64,000 nucleotides of DNA from Flavobacterium sp. Sd200. Its GTDB lineage: Bacteria > Bacteroidota > Bacteroidia > Flavobacteriales > Flavobacteriaceae. The number at the start of each line of letters is the position of its first letter. The first letter of the stretch is position 1. The translations under genes and the position numbers were made by a program. Shown here piece by piece: positions 17,258-26,761 of this stretch. The stretch is from positions 496,001 through 560,000 of the forward strand of contig NZ_WUMN01000002.1 in assembly GCF_009826935.1 (NCBI RefSeq), read 5' to 3'. The notes beneath the pieces are model-generated. The model worked only from the letters and a program-made list of their open reading frames with translations. It searched no databases and was not told the origin of the DNA.

Positions 17258-18463
17258 ATGATTTACAAAAAGATCTGCAATATTGTTTTATTGATCATAC
17301 TGTTCTACGCCAAACCATTGGCTGCACAAAGTATATATGAGCAGGACTTTTTAGAATTCTGGAACGATTTTAATGACAATTATGCCTATTTTGAACAGCA
17401 GGGAATAGACTGGAATAAGGTTAAAGAAATATACCAGCCCCGGGCAAAAACTTTAAAAAGCACCCAAGATTTAATCATGTTACTGGAAGCTATGACCTAT
17501 GAGCTGCACAATGGGCATGTATCGCTTCAAAATAATTTAAGTACATCTAACAATATTATTCCCAGTGGACAGGATATTTTCGCCGAAAAAAAAGAAGGCC
17601 GTTTTATCATTACAGATATACGTAAAAACAGCAAAGCCGAAGCAAGCGGATTAAAACCCGGCATGCAGGTAATTAAATTTAATGGCATGTCCATTGAAGG
17701 GCAGTTACAATCATTTTACCCTAAATATACCGGGAGCTACAATGAGGCTATGGATTTATATGCCCTTAACATGCTTTTAGCCGGAACTCATGACAGGCAA
17801 AGAGAAATAAGTATATTGGAAAACGGGGCAGAAAAAGTGTATCGCCCTGACGAATATTCTATTAACAACATAATGCACTCCAATATCGAATTCCGGATAC
17901 TTGAAGGAAACATAGGGTACATTAAAATAAACAATTCGTTAGGCAATAATGAACTAATTAAAGAATTTGACGATGTGCTCGACAAACTTCTAAACACCAA
18001 AAGCCTGATATTAGATCTTACAGAAACACCCAGCGGCGGCAATACAACAGTTGCAAGAGGCATTATGGGCAGGTTTATTACCAAAGAGCTTCCTTACCAA
18101 AAACATGTGCTTGACGAAAAGCAATATAATACCACACGCTCGTGGATAGAATATGTAACTCCCCGAAAAACAGTGTACAAAAATAAAGTTGTTATAATGG
18201 CAGGCCATTGGACAGGCAGTATGGGAGAAGGTATTGTTATTGGTTTCGATGCTATGAAAAGGGCTAAAATCACGGGAACAAAAATGGCCGGACTTATTGG
18301 TGCGGTATATAGTTTCAGAACAAAAAACACAAACATTGGCTACCAGATACCTACAGAAAGAATGTATCATGTAAACGGCACTCCCCGTGAAGATTTTATA
18401 CCCCGATATCTTACCTCCAACACAGAAGAAACCTACAATAAGGCTTTAAAATTAGCCCGATAA
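17258..18463 (+). CDS. S41 family peptidase (C-terminal processing type)
   Basis: A 401-residue exported peptidase. A signal peptide covers residues 1-24 (IVLLIILFYAKPLAAQ). Then come the N-terminal helical S41 cap, a PDZ-like segment around 110-150 (AEASGLKPGMQVIKFNGMSI) and the tail-specific protease core. The nucleophile is Ser321 (HWTGSMGEG) and the general base is Lys342 (ITGTKMAG). Its likely place is the periplasm, where it would degrade or trim proteins. It sits 58 bases downstream of the first DUF2723 gene and 121 bases upstream of the second, an arrangement that suggests insertion between a duplicated pair. Confidence 0.9.
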   Translation: MIYKKICNIVLLIILFYAKPLAAQSIYEQDFLEFWNDFNDNYAYFEQQGIDWNKVKEIYQPRAKTLKSTQDLIMLLEAMTYELHNGHVSLQNNLSTSNNIIPSGQDIFAEKKEGRFIITDIRKNSKAEASGLKPGMQVIKFNGMSIEGQLQSFYPKYTGSYNEAMDLYALNMLLAGTHDRQREISILENGAEKVYRPDEYSINNIMHSNIEFRILEGNIGYIKINNSLGNNELIKEFDDVLDKLLNTKSLILDLTETPSGGNTTVARGIMGRFITKELPYQKHVLDEKQYNTTRSWIEYVTPRKTVYKNKVVIMAGHWTGSMGEGIVIGFDAMKRAKITGTKMAGLIGAVYSFRTKNTNIGYQIPTERMYHVNGTPREDFIPRYLTSNTEETYNKALKLAR

Positions 18464-18583
18464 AACATAGCGACATTTGACGATCAAATCAATTAATCTT
18501 CAAATTAGACCGCACAAATTTTTCCTTTGGCAAAAAAACAGTTTCTTTGCATATCAATTAAATTAGGGAATAACTCATATTAC

Positions 18584-21500
18584 ATGATAACATTCAATTA
18601 CAAAAAATGGAATACCATTCTCGGATGGGCCGTTTTTGCCATTGCGCTCCTTGTTTACTCGCTTACTGTAGAACCTACCCTTAGCTTTTGGGACTGTGGC
18701 GAGTACATTGCCACCGCTGCAAAACTGGAAGTTGGCCACCCGCCGGGAGCACCGCTTTTCCAGATGATGGGAGCGTTCTTTGCTATATTTGCCCCAAGTG
18801 CCGATAAGGTTGCGCTGATGGTAAACATGCTGTCGGTTTTCTCGAGTGCATTTACAATATTGTTCATGTTTTGGAGCAGCACCATTGTTTTAAAAAATGT
18901 TGTCGCAAAATTCTCTGAAGTTAACACCAACAACGCCATTGCCATTTTAGGAACATCGGCAGTAGGTGCATTGGCCTATACTTTTTCAGACAGTTTCTGG
19001 TTCAATGCCGTAGAGGCCGAGGTATATGCCATGGCATCGTTGTTTATAGCCCTGTTATTATGGCTTGGCCTGCGTTGGGAGCAGGAAATGCACACCCCGC
19101 GCGGCAACAAATGGCTGCTCATAATATCGCTTATAATTGGTTTATCTTTCGGGGTGCACTTTATGGCACTCCTTGCATTGCCGTCTATAGGCTTTATTTA
19201 CTTCTTTAAAAATTACAAAACCGTAACGGTTAAAAACTTTATAATTGCCAACATTGTAATTGTAGCCATACTACTGTTTATCTTTAAGTTACTACTACCT
19301 TACACAATGGCTCTTTTTAGAATTACCGAAATTTTTATGGTAAACAGCCTTGGGCTTCCGTTTAACTCGGGCACCATATTCGTGTTTGTTGCCATAGTAG
19401 CATTCTTTTATTTTGGGCTTAACTATACGCGCAAAAAAGAGCTTCCGCTCTACAACACTATATTGCTGGTAACACTGTTTATACTTATAGGTTTCTCTAC
19501 ATGGCTAATGCTGCCCATTCGTGCTAATGCCAACGTGGTTATAAACGAAAACCGCCCAAGCGATGCTGCCGAGGTGCTGGCCTATTACAACCGTGAGCAG
19601 TATGGCGAACAAAAGCTGTTTTATGGCCCTATGTACAGTGATACTTATAGTGGACTTGACGCCGAAAACCCTTATGAAGATGAGAAACCAAACTACCAAA
19701 GGGATTTTAAGACAGGCAAATATATTATTGTAAACAATTACAAGAACGCCAAACAAAATACCGACGACAACCACAAAGGCTTTATGCCACGCATGTGGAG
19801 TGCAGACCATGCCGCCAACTACATGAGGTTTACTAAGCCGCTGGACTTTAAAATAGACCCGAACTACGATTTTACCGAAGACCTTGCACGCATGGGACTG
19901 CCAATAGACCGCATGAGCGACGAAGACTTAGGCAGAGCATCGGCAGAGGCGCGCGACAATGTGCAAAGCACTATAAACGACTTTAAAAGAGCGTTTAAAG
20001 GCGGACAGATGGATTATGACGACTATCATAAATTCCTGAGCTCATACAGCCGATACCTGATTATAGACAAGCCATCGTTTTTTGACAACATGCAGTTTAT
20101 GGTAGAGTATCAGTTTGGATACATGTATGGCAGATACCTTATGTGGAATTTTGCCGGACGCCAAAACGATATTCAGGGTCGATATGACAACCAGGACGGC
20201 AACTGGCTAAGCGGAATCAACGCTATAGACCAAATAAGGCTTGGCAACCAAAGCAGCCTGTCTGACGACCAACGCAACAACAAAGGCAGAAACCTGTATT
20301 ACTTCCTGCCGTTTATACTGGGGGTTGTAGGATTTCTTTTCCATGCTAAAAAAGATCCTAAAAGTTTTTATGTGCTGTTATCCCTGTTTTTATTTACAGG
20401 TTTAGCACTTAAAATATACCTTAACGAAAGGCCTTTTGAGCCACGCGAGCGCGATTATGCCCTTGTGGGTTCGTTCTATGTGTTTGCCATCTGGATAGGC
20501 TTTGGTGCCTATGCCATTTATGATGGGGCTAAAAAATACCTTCAGGCAAAAATTGCAGCTCCTGTAGTTATTGCAGTAACATTGCTTGCCGCCCCTGTGC
20601 TTATGGCTTCTCAAAACTGGGACGACCACAGCCGTGCGGGTAAATATACGGCACTGGCCATGGCTAAGGCATATCTTTCGTCGTGCGATAAAAATGCCAT
20701 ACTGTTCACTATTGGCGACAACGACACCTTCCCACTGTGGTATGCTCAGGAAATTGAGGGCTACCGTACTGATGTGCGCATTGTAAACACCAGCCTGCTT
20801 ATGACTGACTGGTACATAGACCAAATGAAAGCCAAAGCTTATGACAGCGACCCTATGCCTATTAGCTTTACGCACGAGCAATATCAGCCGGGCACACGCG
20901 ATTATATGCTGTTTATACAGAATACAGAAGCACGCTGGAACATTGCCGATTATCTTAAATTTATAAAATCAGACGATCAGCGTTTTAAACGAGAGCTTAA
21001 CAACGGTCACTTTATAAACTTCTACCCAACCAATAAAATAAGGGTAAATATTAATAAAGACGAAATTATTAAGAACAAGGTGGTTGCCCCGGCGCAATAC
21101 GATTCTATTGTTCCTTATATAGACATAGATATTAAAGGCGATGCATTGTATAAAAACCGTCTTATAATGCTGGATATGTTTTATAACAACAACTGGAAAC
21201 GACCTATTTATTTTACCGGTGGCAGCTTTGGCGACGACGACTATCTGTGGATGAAAGACTACCTACAGCTTGACGGTTTGGTTTACAAACTGGTTCCGTT
21301 TAAAACCCCGATACCTGAAGAAGGCAGCCCATTGGATATGGGGCATATTGATACTGAAAAAATGTATAATATTGTGATGAGCTGGGACTGGGGTAACAGC
21401 GAAAGCCCTAACATTTATCATGATCCGGAAACACGCAAAAACAGCATTACCTACCGCACTAACCTTGCACGCCTTGTAGAGGCTCTTATAAACGAGGGCA

Positions 21501-21865
21501 AAAACGATAAGGCTAAAAAAGTGGTAGACCTTGCCATGGCAAAAATGCCGATAGACTATTTTGGCTACTATACATTGCTTGAGCCGTTTGCATCGGCCTA
21601 TTATGAGTTGGGCGAAAAAGACAAAGCAAGGCAACTGCTGGCGCAGCTAATTAAAAAATACCAGCAGGAGCTTACTTATTTTAAAAGCCTTTCTGTAAGC
21701 GGACAGAACAATACCAAAATAGATATTGTTACCAATATAGAACGCTACCGCAGCCTGCTGCTTATTATGAAAGACCATAATGACACAGACGCCTACAACA
21801 AGGCCCGAACCGAATTTAATGCCTACAACCAAAAGTTTAAGCATTACGGCAGGGACAACGAGTAG
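18584..21865 (+). CDS. DUF2723 membrane protein (GT117-like), copy 2
   Basis: A 1093-residue protein from the ATG at 18584 (MITFNYKKW), which aligns with the start of copy 1; the open frame runs 19 codons further upstream but that part has no counterpart. Long identical blocks are shared with copy 1, such as SFWDCGEYI, LPIRANANVVINENRPSD, and LFTIGDNDTFPLWYAQEI. The same multi-pass N-terminus, second membrane block and soluble helical C-terminus are present. Divergence is spread over the whole length, so this is an old duplication rather than recent copying. Acceptor and sugar are unknown. A strong terminator follows. Confidence 0.88.
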   Translation: MITFNYKKWNTILGWAVFAIALLVYSLTVEPTLSFWDCGEYIATAAKLEVGHPPGAPLFQMMGAFFAIFAPSADKVALMVNMLSVFSSAFTILFMFWSSTIVLKNVVAKFSEVNTNNAIAILGTSAVGALAYTFSDSFWFNAVEAEVYAMASLFIALLLWLGLRWEQEMHTPRGNKWLLIISLIIGLSFGVHFMALLALPSIGFIYFFKNYKTVTVKNFIIANIVIVAILLFIFKLLLPYTMALFRITEIFMVNSLGLPFNSGTIFVFVAIVAFFYFGLNYTRKKELPLYNTILLVTLFILIGFSTWLMLPIRANANVVINENRPSDAAEVLAYYNREQYGEQKLFYGPMYSDTYSGLDAENPYEDEKPNYQRDFKTGKYIIVNNYKNAKQNTDDNHKGFMPRMWSADHAANYMRFTKPLDFKIDPNYDFTEDLARMGLPIDRMSDEDLGRASAEARDNVQSTINDFKRAFKGGQMDYDDYHKFLSSYSRYLIIDKPSFFDNMQFMVEYQFGYMYGRYLMWNFAGRQNDIQGRYDNQDGNWLSGINAIDQIRLGNQSSLSDDQRNNKGRNLYYFLPFILGVVGFLFHAKKDPKSFYVLLSLFLFTGLALKIYLNERPFEPRERDYALVGSFYVFAIWIGFGAYAIYDGAKKYLQAKIAAPVVIAVTLLAAPVLMASQNWDDHSRAGKYTALAMAKAYLSSCDKNAILFTIGDNDTFPLWYAQEIEGYRTDVRIVNTSLLMTDWYIDQMKAKAYDSDPMPISFTHEQYQPGTRDYMLFIQNTEARWNIADYLKFIKSDDQRFKRELNNGHFINFYPTNKIRVNINKDEIIKNKVVAPAQYDSIVPYIDIDIKGDALYKNRLIMLDMFYNNNWKRPIYFTGGSFGDDDYLWMKDYLQLDGLVYKLVPFKTPIPEEGSPLDMGHIDTEKMYNIVMSWDWGNSESPNIYHDPETRKNSITYRTNLARLVEALINEGKNDKAKKVVDLAMAKMPIDYFGYYTLLEPFASAYYELGEKDKARQLLAQLIKKYQQELTYFKSLSVSGQNNTKIDIVTNIERYRSLLLIMKDHNDTDAYNKARTEFNAYNQKFKHYGRDNE

Positions 21866-21885
21866 CCCGGAAAAGCGTTAGTTAA

Positions 21886-21935
21886 TAAAAAATATTCCTT
21901 AATCCGGGGTTCGGGTTAAGGAATATTTTTTTTGA
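21886..21935 (+). terminator. Rho-independent terminator after DUF2723 copy 2
   Basis: Arms AAATATTCCTTAA and TTAAGGAATATTT surround a 13-base G/C-rich loop and are followed by eight Ts. Confidence 0.9.
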
Positions 21936-22512
21936 TACATTCAACTTGTGTAATCGATTATTATGGTAAAAACCACAGTTAAAAATAAAAAATGCAACGC
22001 TTTTGTCAGAAAATTCAGTTTTCATTAGCGATGAAAATGTCATTCAGAACATTATTGTGCTAAATTTTAATTCAAATAATAACTAAAAAATATCAATAAA
22101 TTCAGGTTGGCTTAACGTAAAAAAAGGTTGGGATTTTAGGCAAATTATAGATTTTTACAATGCTTTATTTTGAGTCAAAACAATAAAAATCAATACGTTA
22201 TTTAAACTTAAAAGCCTGACTTATTTTTGCAATAAGTCAGGCCGTAAATAAAATAAACCCCCGTTTACTTTGAATTTCATCTCTTTAAAAAGAGTGGTAT
22301 GAAATCTAACGCAATTTAAGAGATATTATTGTGTTTGCATAATATTTTTAGATATAAAAATACGTACATCATAATTGTAAGTTTTTTCACAAAACCATTT
22401 AAATAAAATCTAATTAAATTAACAAAGGCTTATGTATTAAGGCTACGTTAAATAGCATAAAACATTAACAGTTAAAACCTACTTTTAAATATGCATTTAA
22501 ATTTAGCATATT
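21936..22512 (+). other. Long AT-rich intergenic region upstream of the AsmA-like gene
   Basis: About 580 bases with no credible coding frame, strongly AT-rich. The only clear structure is a perfect inverted repeat at 22214-22242 (arms GCCTGACTTA and TAAGTCAGGC, 9-base loop) without a following T-run. It may be a regulatory hairpin or a leader of the AsmA-like gene. No riboswitch or tRNA is recognised. Confidence 0.5.
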
Positions 22513-25341
22513 ATGAAAGCGCCTGTAAAAAAAATAGCCCTTAAAGTACTTAAATGGACAGGTATTTTTATAGCCACCATACTTTTTTTAATGTTTATTA
22601 TACCCATACTGTTTCCGGGGACTATTGCAGAGCAGGTAAAAAAGGTGGCAAACAATAACCTCGATGCCAGGCTGGATTTTACGCGCTCAAAACTTTCATT
22701 TTTTACACACTTCCCCTCATTAACCGTATCGCTAGACAGTTTAAAGCTAACAGGGTCTGCCCCCTACTCCAACCAAACACTTTTAGAGTCGAGGCAGGTT
22801 GCCTTTGGCATTAACCTTAAACGCCTTATTTTTAATAACGAGGTAAAAATAGACAAGCTCTATGTTAGCGATGCTTTTATAAACGTAATGGTAAACCAAA
22901 AGGGGCAGGCCAATTACAATATATATGTACCCAAAAACGAGCAGCCTAAAGACACCACCGGAGAAGGCGCTGCCATAAGGCTTGACCGCATAGACTTTGA
23001 AAACTGCCACATAAAATACAACGACCGTTCGGCAAAAATACTCGTAGATGCCCATGGGTTTAACTATGTGGGCAAGGGCGACCTTAGCGAAGATGTTTTT
23101 GATTTGCTTACCGATGCTAATATCGACTCTATAGATTTCTATTACGACCGCATTCCGTATCTTAAAAAGAAACACCTTCATGCCGATCTTATTACGCGCA
23201 TAAACACCAATGCCCTTTCGTTCATACTGCAAAAAAACGAGTTGCGCATAAACGAACTTCCTTTAGAGTTTACAGGTTTTTTTACCATTTTGCGCGATGG
23301 CTATAATATAGACATTAATGCATCATCTCAAAACACTACGCTTGAAGACATGCTGTCGGTAGCACCCCCACAGTACCTGAGCTGGATGGAAGAAACTAAA
23401 ATTAAGGGCCGTGCCGATTTACTTTTTCGCTTTCGCGGACGCTATAATGCGGCAAAAAACCAGCAGCCTAACCTTGACTTTAAGCTAAAAGTGCGCAAAG
23501 GAGCCATAGAATACAGCGGTGCACCTGTGCCTGTTAGCGACCTTGCCGTAGACCTTGAGGCAGCGCTGCCGCAGCTTGATGTGCAAAAACTGCAAATAGA
23601 CCTTAAAACACTCGCCTTTAAAGTGGGCGACAATGATTATTTCGATGCCCGCCTAAACACAAAGGGACTTAGCGAAATGGCTGTTAAAGCCCGTATTAAA
23701 GGATCGCTCAACCTGCAAACGCTCGATGCCGCCCTTGGACTGCAAAATATAGATCTTCGCGGAAGCCTTAAAACCGATATTGAAGCAAACGGCCTTTATA
23801 GCACCGAGAAAAAACTGTTCCCCAAAACCAAGGGAGGTATAAACCTGCAACGCGGTTGGCTTAAAACCAGCTACTACCCTAACCCTATTACCGATATTAC
23901 TTTTGTGGCCAATGCCATTAACAACCGTGGCACGTTTGATGATCTTAAGGTTTCGGTAACTCCGGCATCTTTTAATTTTGAAGGTAACCCGGTATATGTA
24001 AAACTTGCCGTGTCTGACTTTGCCGACATGTATTATGATGCCATTATAAGGGGCGAACTTAATGTGGGTCGCATTTATAAAGTGTTTGCTCAGGATGGGC
24101 TCGATGTTACGGGCTATGCCAAGGCAAACCTATGGCTAAAAGGCAGGCAAAGCTATGCTACTACAGGGCAGTACAGCAAACTGGACAACAAAGGAACTAT
24201 AGAGCTGCGTAATATTAAGACCACATCCGAATTATTTCCTAAGTCGTTCTTTATAAAAGAGGGCTTTTTTAGGTTCGAGAACGAAAAAATGTGGTTCCAG
24301 AAATTTGGAGCTACCTATGGCCGCAGTGATTTTTCTATAAACGGCTACCTGCTCAACACCATTAACTACTTTTTAGAATCTAACGGAACGCTGGCAGGCG
24401 AGTTTAACCTTAAATCGAAGCTTATAGATGTCAATGAGTTTATGGCTTTAAAACAGGGCGATAATACCGACCGAAAAACCGACGTGGAGTATGCAAAAGA
24501 AGACAACCCCAAAGCAAGCGGTGTGGTTGTGCTGCCCACAAACCTTAATGTATCGCTCATAGCTAATGCCGACAAGGTAGAATATACAAGGCTAACCCTA
24601 AACAACCTTATTGGAAAAGTAGGCATTGGCAAGGGCCAGCTTTATTTAGAGAACACCACTTTTAATATTATTGGATGCAATGTGGGCATAGATGCCCGTT
24701 ATGATGACGAAAGCCCACTCACAGCAAATTTTGACGCACACCTAACCGCAAAAGACTTTAGTGTGCAGCGAGCCTACAAAGAGATACCTATGTTCAGGGA
24801 AATGGTTACGGCTGCCGAAAAAGCTGAGGGTATAATATCGTTAGACTATAAAATTAAAGGTGATTTTAATGAAAATATGGGTCCTATATATGAATCGCTC
24901 GAAGGTGGCGGAATCATAAACCTGCGCGATGTTAAAGTAAGCGGACTCAAAATGTTTAACACCATTAGCAGTAAAACATGGCAGGATGCGCTAAACAACC
25001 CTAACCTTAAAGGCATAGACATTAAAACCACTATAGATAATAACCTTATACATATAGAACCGTTTACATTTAAGGTATCGTTGTTCAGGCCTACCATAAA
25101 AGGAACCACCAGTTTTGACGGGCTGCTCGACATAAGGGTGCGCCTTGGCCTGCCGCCAGCAGGGCTTATTGGCATACCTGTAGTGGTTACAGGAACACAC
25201 AGCGATCCTAAAATAAAGGTATTCAGTAAAACAGGGCAGCGCATTACCGATGCCATTTATAACGAGAAAACCAACAGTGTTGTAAAAGAAGAAAAGCGAA
25301 ACCCTACCAAAGAAGAACTCGAGAAGATGAAAAAGGATTAG
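22513..25341 (+). CDS. AsmA family envelope protein
   Basis: A 942-residue protein with one N-terminal membrane anchor (residues about 14-36, WTGIFIATILFLMFIIPILF) and a very long repetitive beta-strand region facing the periplasm. The AsmA-like C-terminal region is seen in the segment GGIINLRDVKVSGLKMFN to LGLPPAGLIGIPVVVTGTHSDPKI. AsmA-like proteins are thought to form bridges for phospholipid transport between inner and outer membrane; a member this size fits. A long AT-rich leader precedes it and a bidirectional terminator follows. Specific function inferred from the family only. Confidence 0.88.
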   Translation: MKAPVKKIALKVLKWTGIFIATILFLMFIIPILFPGTIAEQVKKVANNNLDARLDFTRSKLSFFTHFPSLTVSLDSLKLTGSAPYSNQTLLESRQVAFGINLKRLIFNNEVKIDKLYVSDAFINVMVNQKGQANYNIYVPKNEQPKDTTGEGAAIRLDRIDFENCHIKYNDRSAKILVDAHGFNYVGKGDLSEDVFDLLTDANIDSIDFYYDRIPYLKKKHLHADLITRINTNALSFILQKNELRINELPLEFTGFFTILRDGYNIDINASSQNTTLEDMLSVAPPQYLSWMEETKIKGRADLLFRFRGRYNAAKNQQPNLDFKLKVRKGAIEYSGAPVPVSDLAVDLEAALPQLDVQKLQIDLKTLAFKVGDNDYFDARLNTKGLSEMAVKARIKGSLNLQTLDAALGLQNIDLRGSLKTDIEANGLYSTEKKLFPKTKGGINLQRGWLKTSYYPNPITDITFVANAINNRGTFDDLKVSVTPASFNFEGNPVYVKLAVSDFADMYYDAIIRGELNVGRIYKVFAQDGLDVTGYAKANLWLKGRQSYATTGQYSKLDNKGTIELRNIKTTSELFPKSFFIKEGFFRFENEKMWFQKFGATYGRSDFSINGYLLNTINYFLESNGTLAGEFNLKSKLIDVNEFMALKQGDNTDRKTDVEYAKEDNPKASGVVVLPTNLNVSLIANADKVEYTRLTLNNLIGKVGIGKGQLYLENTTFNIIGCNVGIDARYDDESPLTANFDAHLTAKDFSVQRAYKEIPMFREMVTAAEKAEGIISLDYKIKGDFNENMGPIYESLEGGGIINLRDVKVSGLKMFNTISSKTWQDALNNPNLKGIDIKTTIDNNLIHIEPFTFKVSLFRPTIKGTTSFDGLLDIRVRLGLPPAGLIGIPVVVTGTHSDPKIKVFSKTGQRITDAIYNEKTNSVVKEEKRNPTKEELEKMKKD

Positions 25342-25350
25342 GGCATAAAC

Positions 25351-25384
25351 AAAAAATCCGGCAATTTAAATTGCCGGATTTCTA
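25351..25384. terminator. Bidirectional terminator between the AsmA-like and Nfu genes
   Basis: Arms AAATCCGGCAATTT and AAATTGCCGGATTT form a nearly continuous palindrome with A-runs before it and T-runs after it, serving both convergent genes. Confidence 0.88.
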
Positions 25385-25399
25385 TATTTTAAAAAGATC

Positions 25400-26299
25400 T
25401 TAAGCGTTTATAGCCTCAACCTTAATTTCGTTATCGTTAAGCATATCTTTAAGCATGTTCTCTATACCGCTTTTAAGAGTAAAGGTGCTGCTCGGGCATC
25501 CGCTGCATGCTCCCTGCAAAAGCACTTTAACGCGCTTGTCTGCCTCATCATAGCTTTCAAAGGCAATATTGCCGCCGTCAGCCTGTACGGCAGGTTTTAC
25601 ATACTCTTCCAGTATATTTATAATTTGCTGGGAAGTAACATCCAAAGCATCAAAATAAGCCTCCTGCTGTTTTTCGGCCTGTGGCATTTTTTGTATCAGC
25701 GATTCGTCTATAACCTCATTGCCATTTTCAAGATATACCTTTATAAAGCTGCGCACTTCGGGCGTAACCTCATCCCATTCGGTCATGGCATATTTGGTAA
25801 TAGAAATATAGTTCTCATCCATAAACACCTCTTTTACGAACGGAAATTTAAACAGCTCCCTTGCCAGTTTCGATGCAGCGGTTTCGTCTATGTTCTTAAA
25901 CTCGGCACTGGTCTTAGTAAGCCTTTTGTTTGCTACAAACTTAAGCACTGCGGGGTTTGGTGTGGTTTCTACATAAACGGTTGCCGGCAGTTTCTTTTTA
26001 ACTTCGGCACTTTCCTTTACAATTTCGCCTCCAGTGTTTACAAAGTCGGCAATTTGGGTAGCCACTTCATCCTGCACATCCGCCCACTCTACAATAGAAT
26101 ATTTTTCTATCGCCACAAAGTTGCCCGATATATATACGGTTTTAACAAACGGCAGGTAAAACAGTTTTTTTGCCAGGGGCGAGTTTGCTGTTTCGTCTAT
26201 GTTCTTGTATTCGTAATTATTATTATTGGCTATAAAATCGCTGAACTCAAATTTTACAATGGCAGCATTTTGCGTAGCCCTTATAGTTATAGTCTCCAT
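25400..26299 (-). CDS. Nfu/NifU-type Fe-S scaffold protein with duplicated N-terminal domain
   Basis: A 299-residue cytoplasmic iron-sulfur carrier. Two Nfu N-terminal domains lie in tandem (about residues 5-95 and 107-197; compare FYLPFVKTVYISGNFVAIEKY with FKFPFVKEVFMDENYISITKY). They are followed by a NifU C-terminal domain with the cluster-binding CSGCPSS motif near 265-271. Family members deliver Fe-S clusters to apo-enzymes. Typical Nfu proteins have one N-domain; the duplicated form is known in Bacteroidota but its value is unclear. Single gene, no operon partner visible. Confidence 0.92.
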   Translation of the reverse strand: METITIRATQNAAIVKFEFSDFIANNNNYEYKNIDETANSPLAKKLFYLPFVKTVYISGNFVAIEKYSIVEWADVQDEVATQIADFVNTGGEIVKESAEVKKKLPATVYVETTPNPAVLKFVANKRLTKTSAEFKNIDETAASKLARELFKFPFVKEVFMDENYISITKYAMTEWDEVTPEVRSFIKVYLENGNEVIDESLIQKMPQAEKQQEAYFDALDVTSQQIINILEEYVKPAVQADGGNIAFESYDEADKRVKVLLQGACSGCPSSTFTLKSGIENMLKDMLNDNEIKVEAINA

Positions 26300-26761
26300 A
26301 ATATAGGGTAAAAAAATTTATACAAAATTAACCTAAAAAAAGTTATGTAAGTGCTTTTAACATTATACGTTTGCACAGCAAATAATAATTAACGTTTTTT
26401 GCGGTTTTAAAAGCAGTTAGTGTTTAGTATTTGGTTATTAGGTCTATAGCACAATAGTGCTGAGGGTTTGCAGAATAAAATAATGATGCCGAAAACATGG
26501 GTTTGATGCACATTTATCTATGAAATGCTTAAAGAACGGCATAAAATGTAAGCTCCACAGGCACAGGCAGCATTTTTTATAATAATATTTAGAATATGTA
26601 ACCAACCTAACACAAAAATTTATATATTTGACCGCTATGGAAAATTACTGTAAAGTGGGCATGTTACGAAGGAAGAAAAACCTGTAAAAGATGAGCTTAA
26701 ACAATAATTACCAACGGTCTAAAACTAAATAGCGCATTTTTCATTAAACGATAAGGTCAAC
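26300..26761 (+). other. Intergenic region upstream of porP/sprF-like gene
   Basis: About 460 bases without a credible gene. A TATATTTG box at 26623-26630 matches the Bacteroidota -7 consensus on the plus strand, 130 bases before the PorP/SprF start, but no TTG lies at the expected distance upstream. The remainder is AT-rich with no strong hairpin. Confidence 0.4.

Noticed and set aside
20402..20881. 159-residue minus-strand open frame
   Set aside because: Antisense to the second DUF2723 gene, no recognisable domain.
25625..26311. 228-residue plus-strand open frame
   Set aside because: It is antisense to the clear Nfu gene and its translation is rich in Phe, Tyr and Cys without a family pattern.
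26638..26685. A tiny open frame beginning ATGGAAAATTACTG
   Set aside because: Only about 15 codons, with no sign of translation beyond the start codon.
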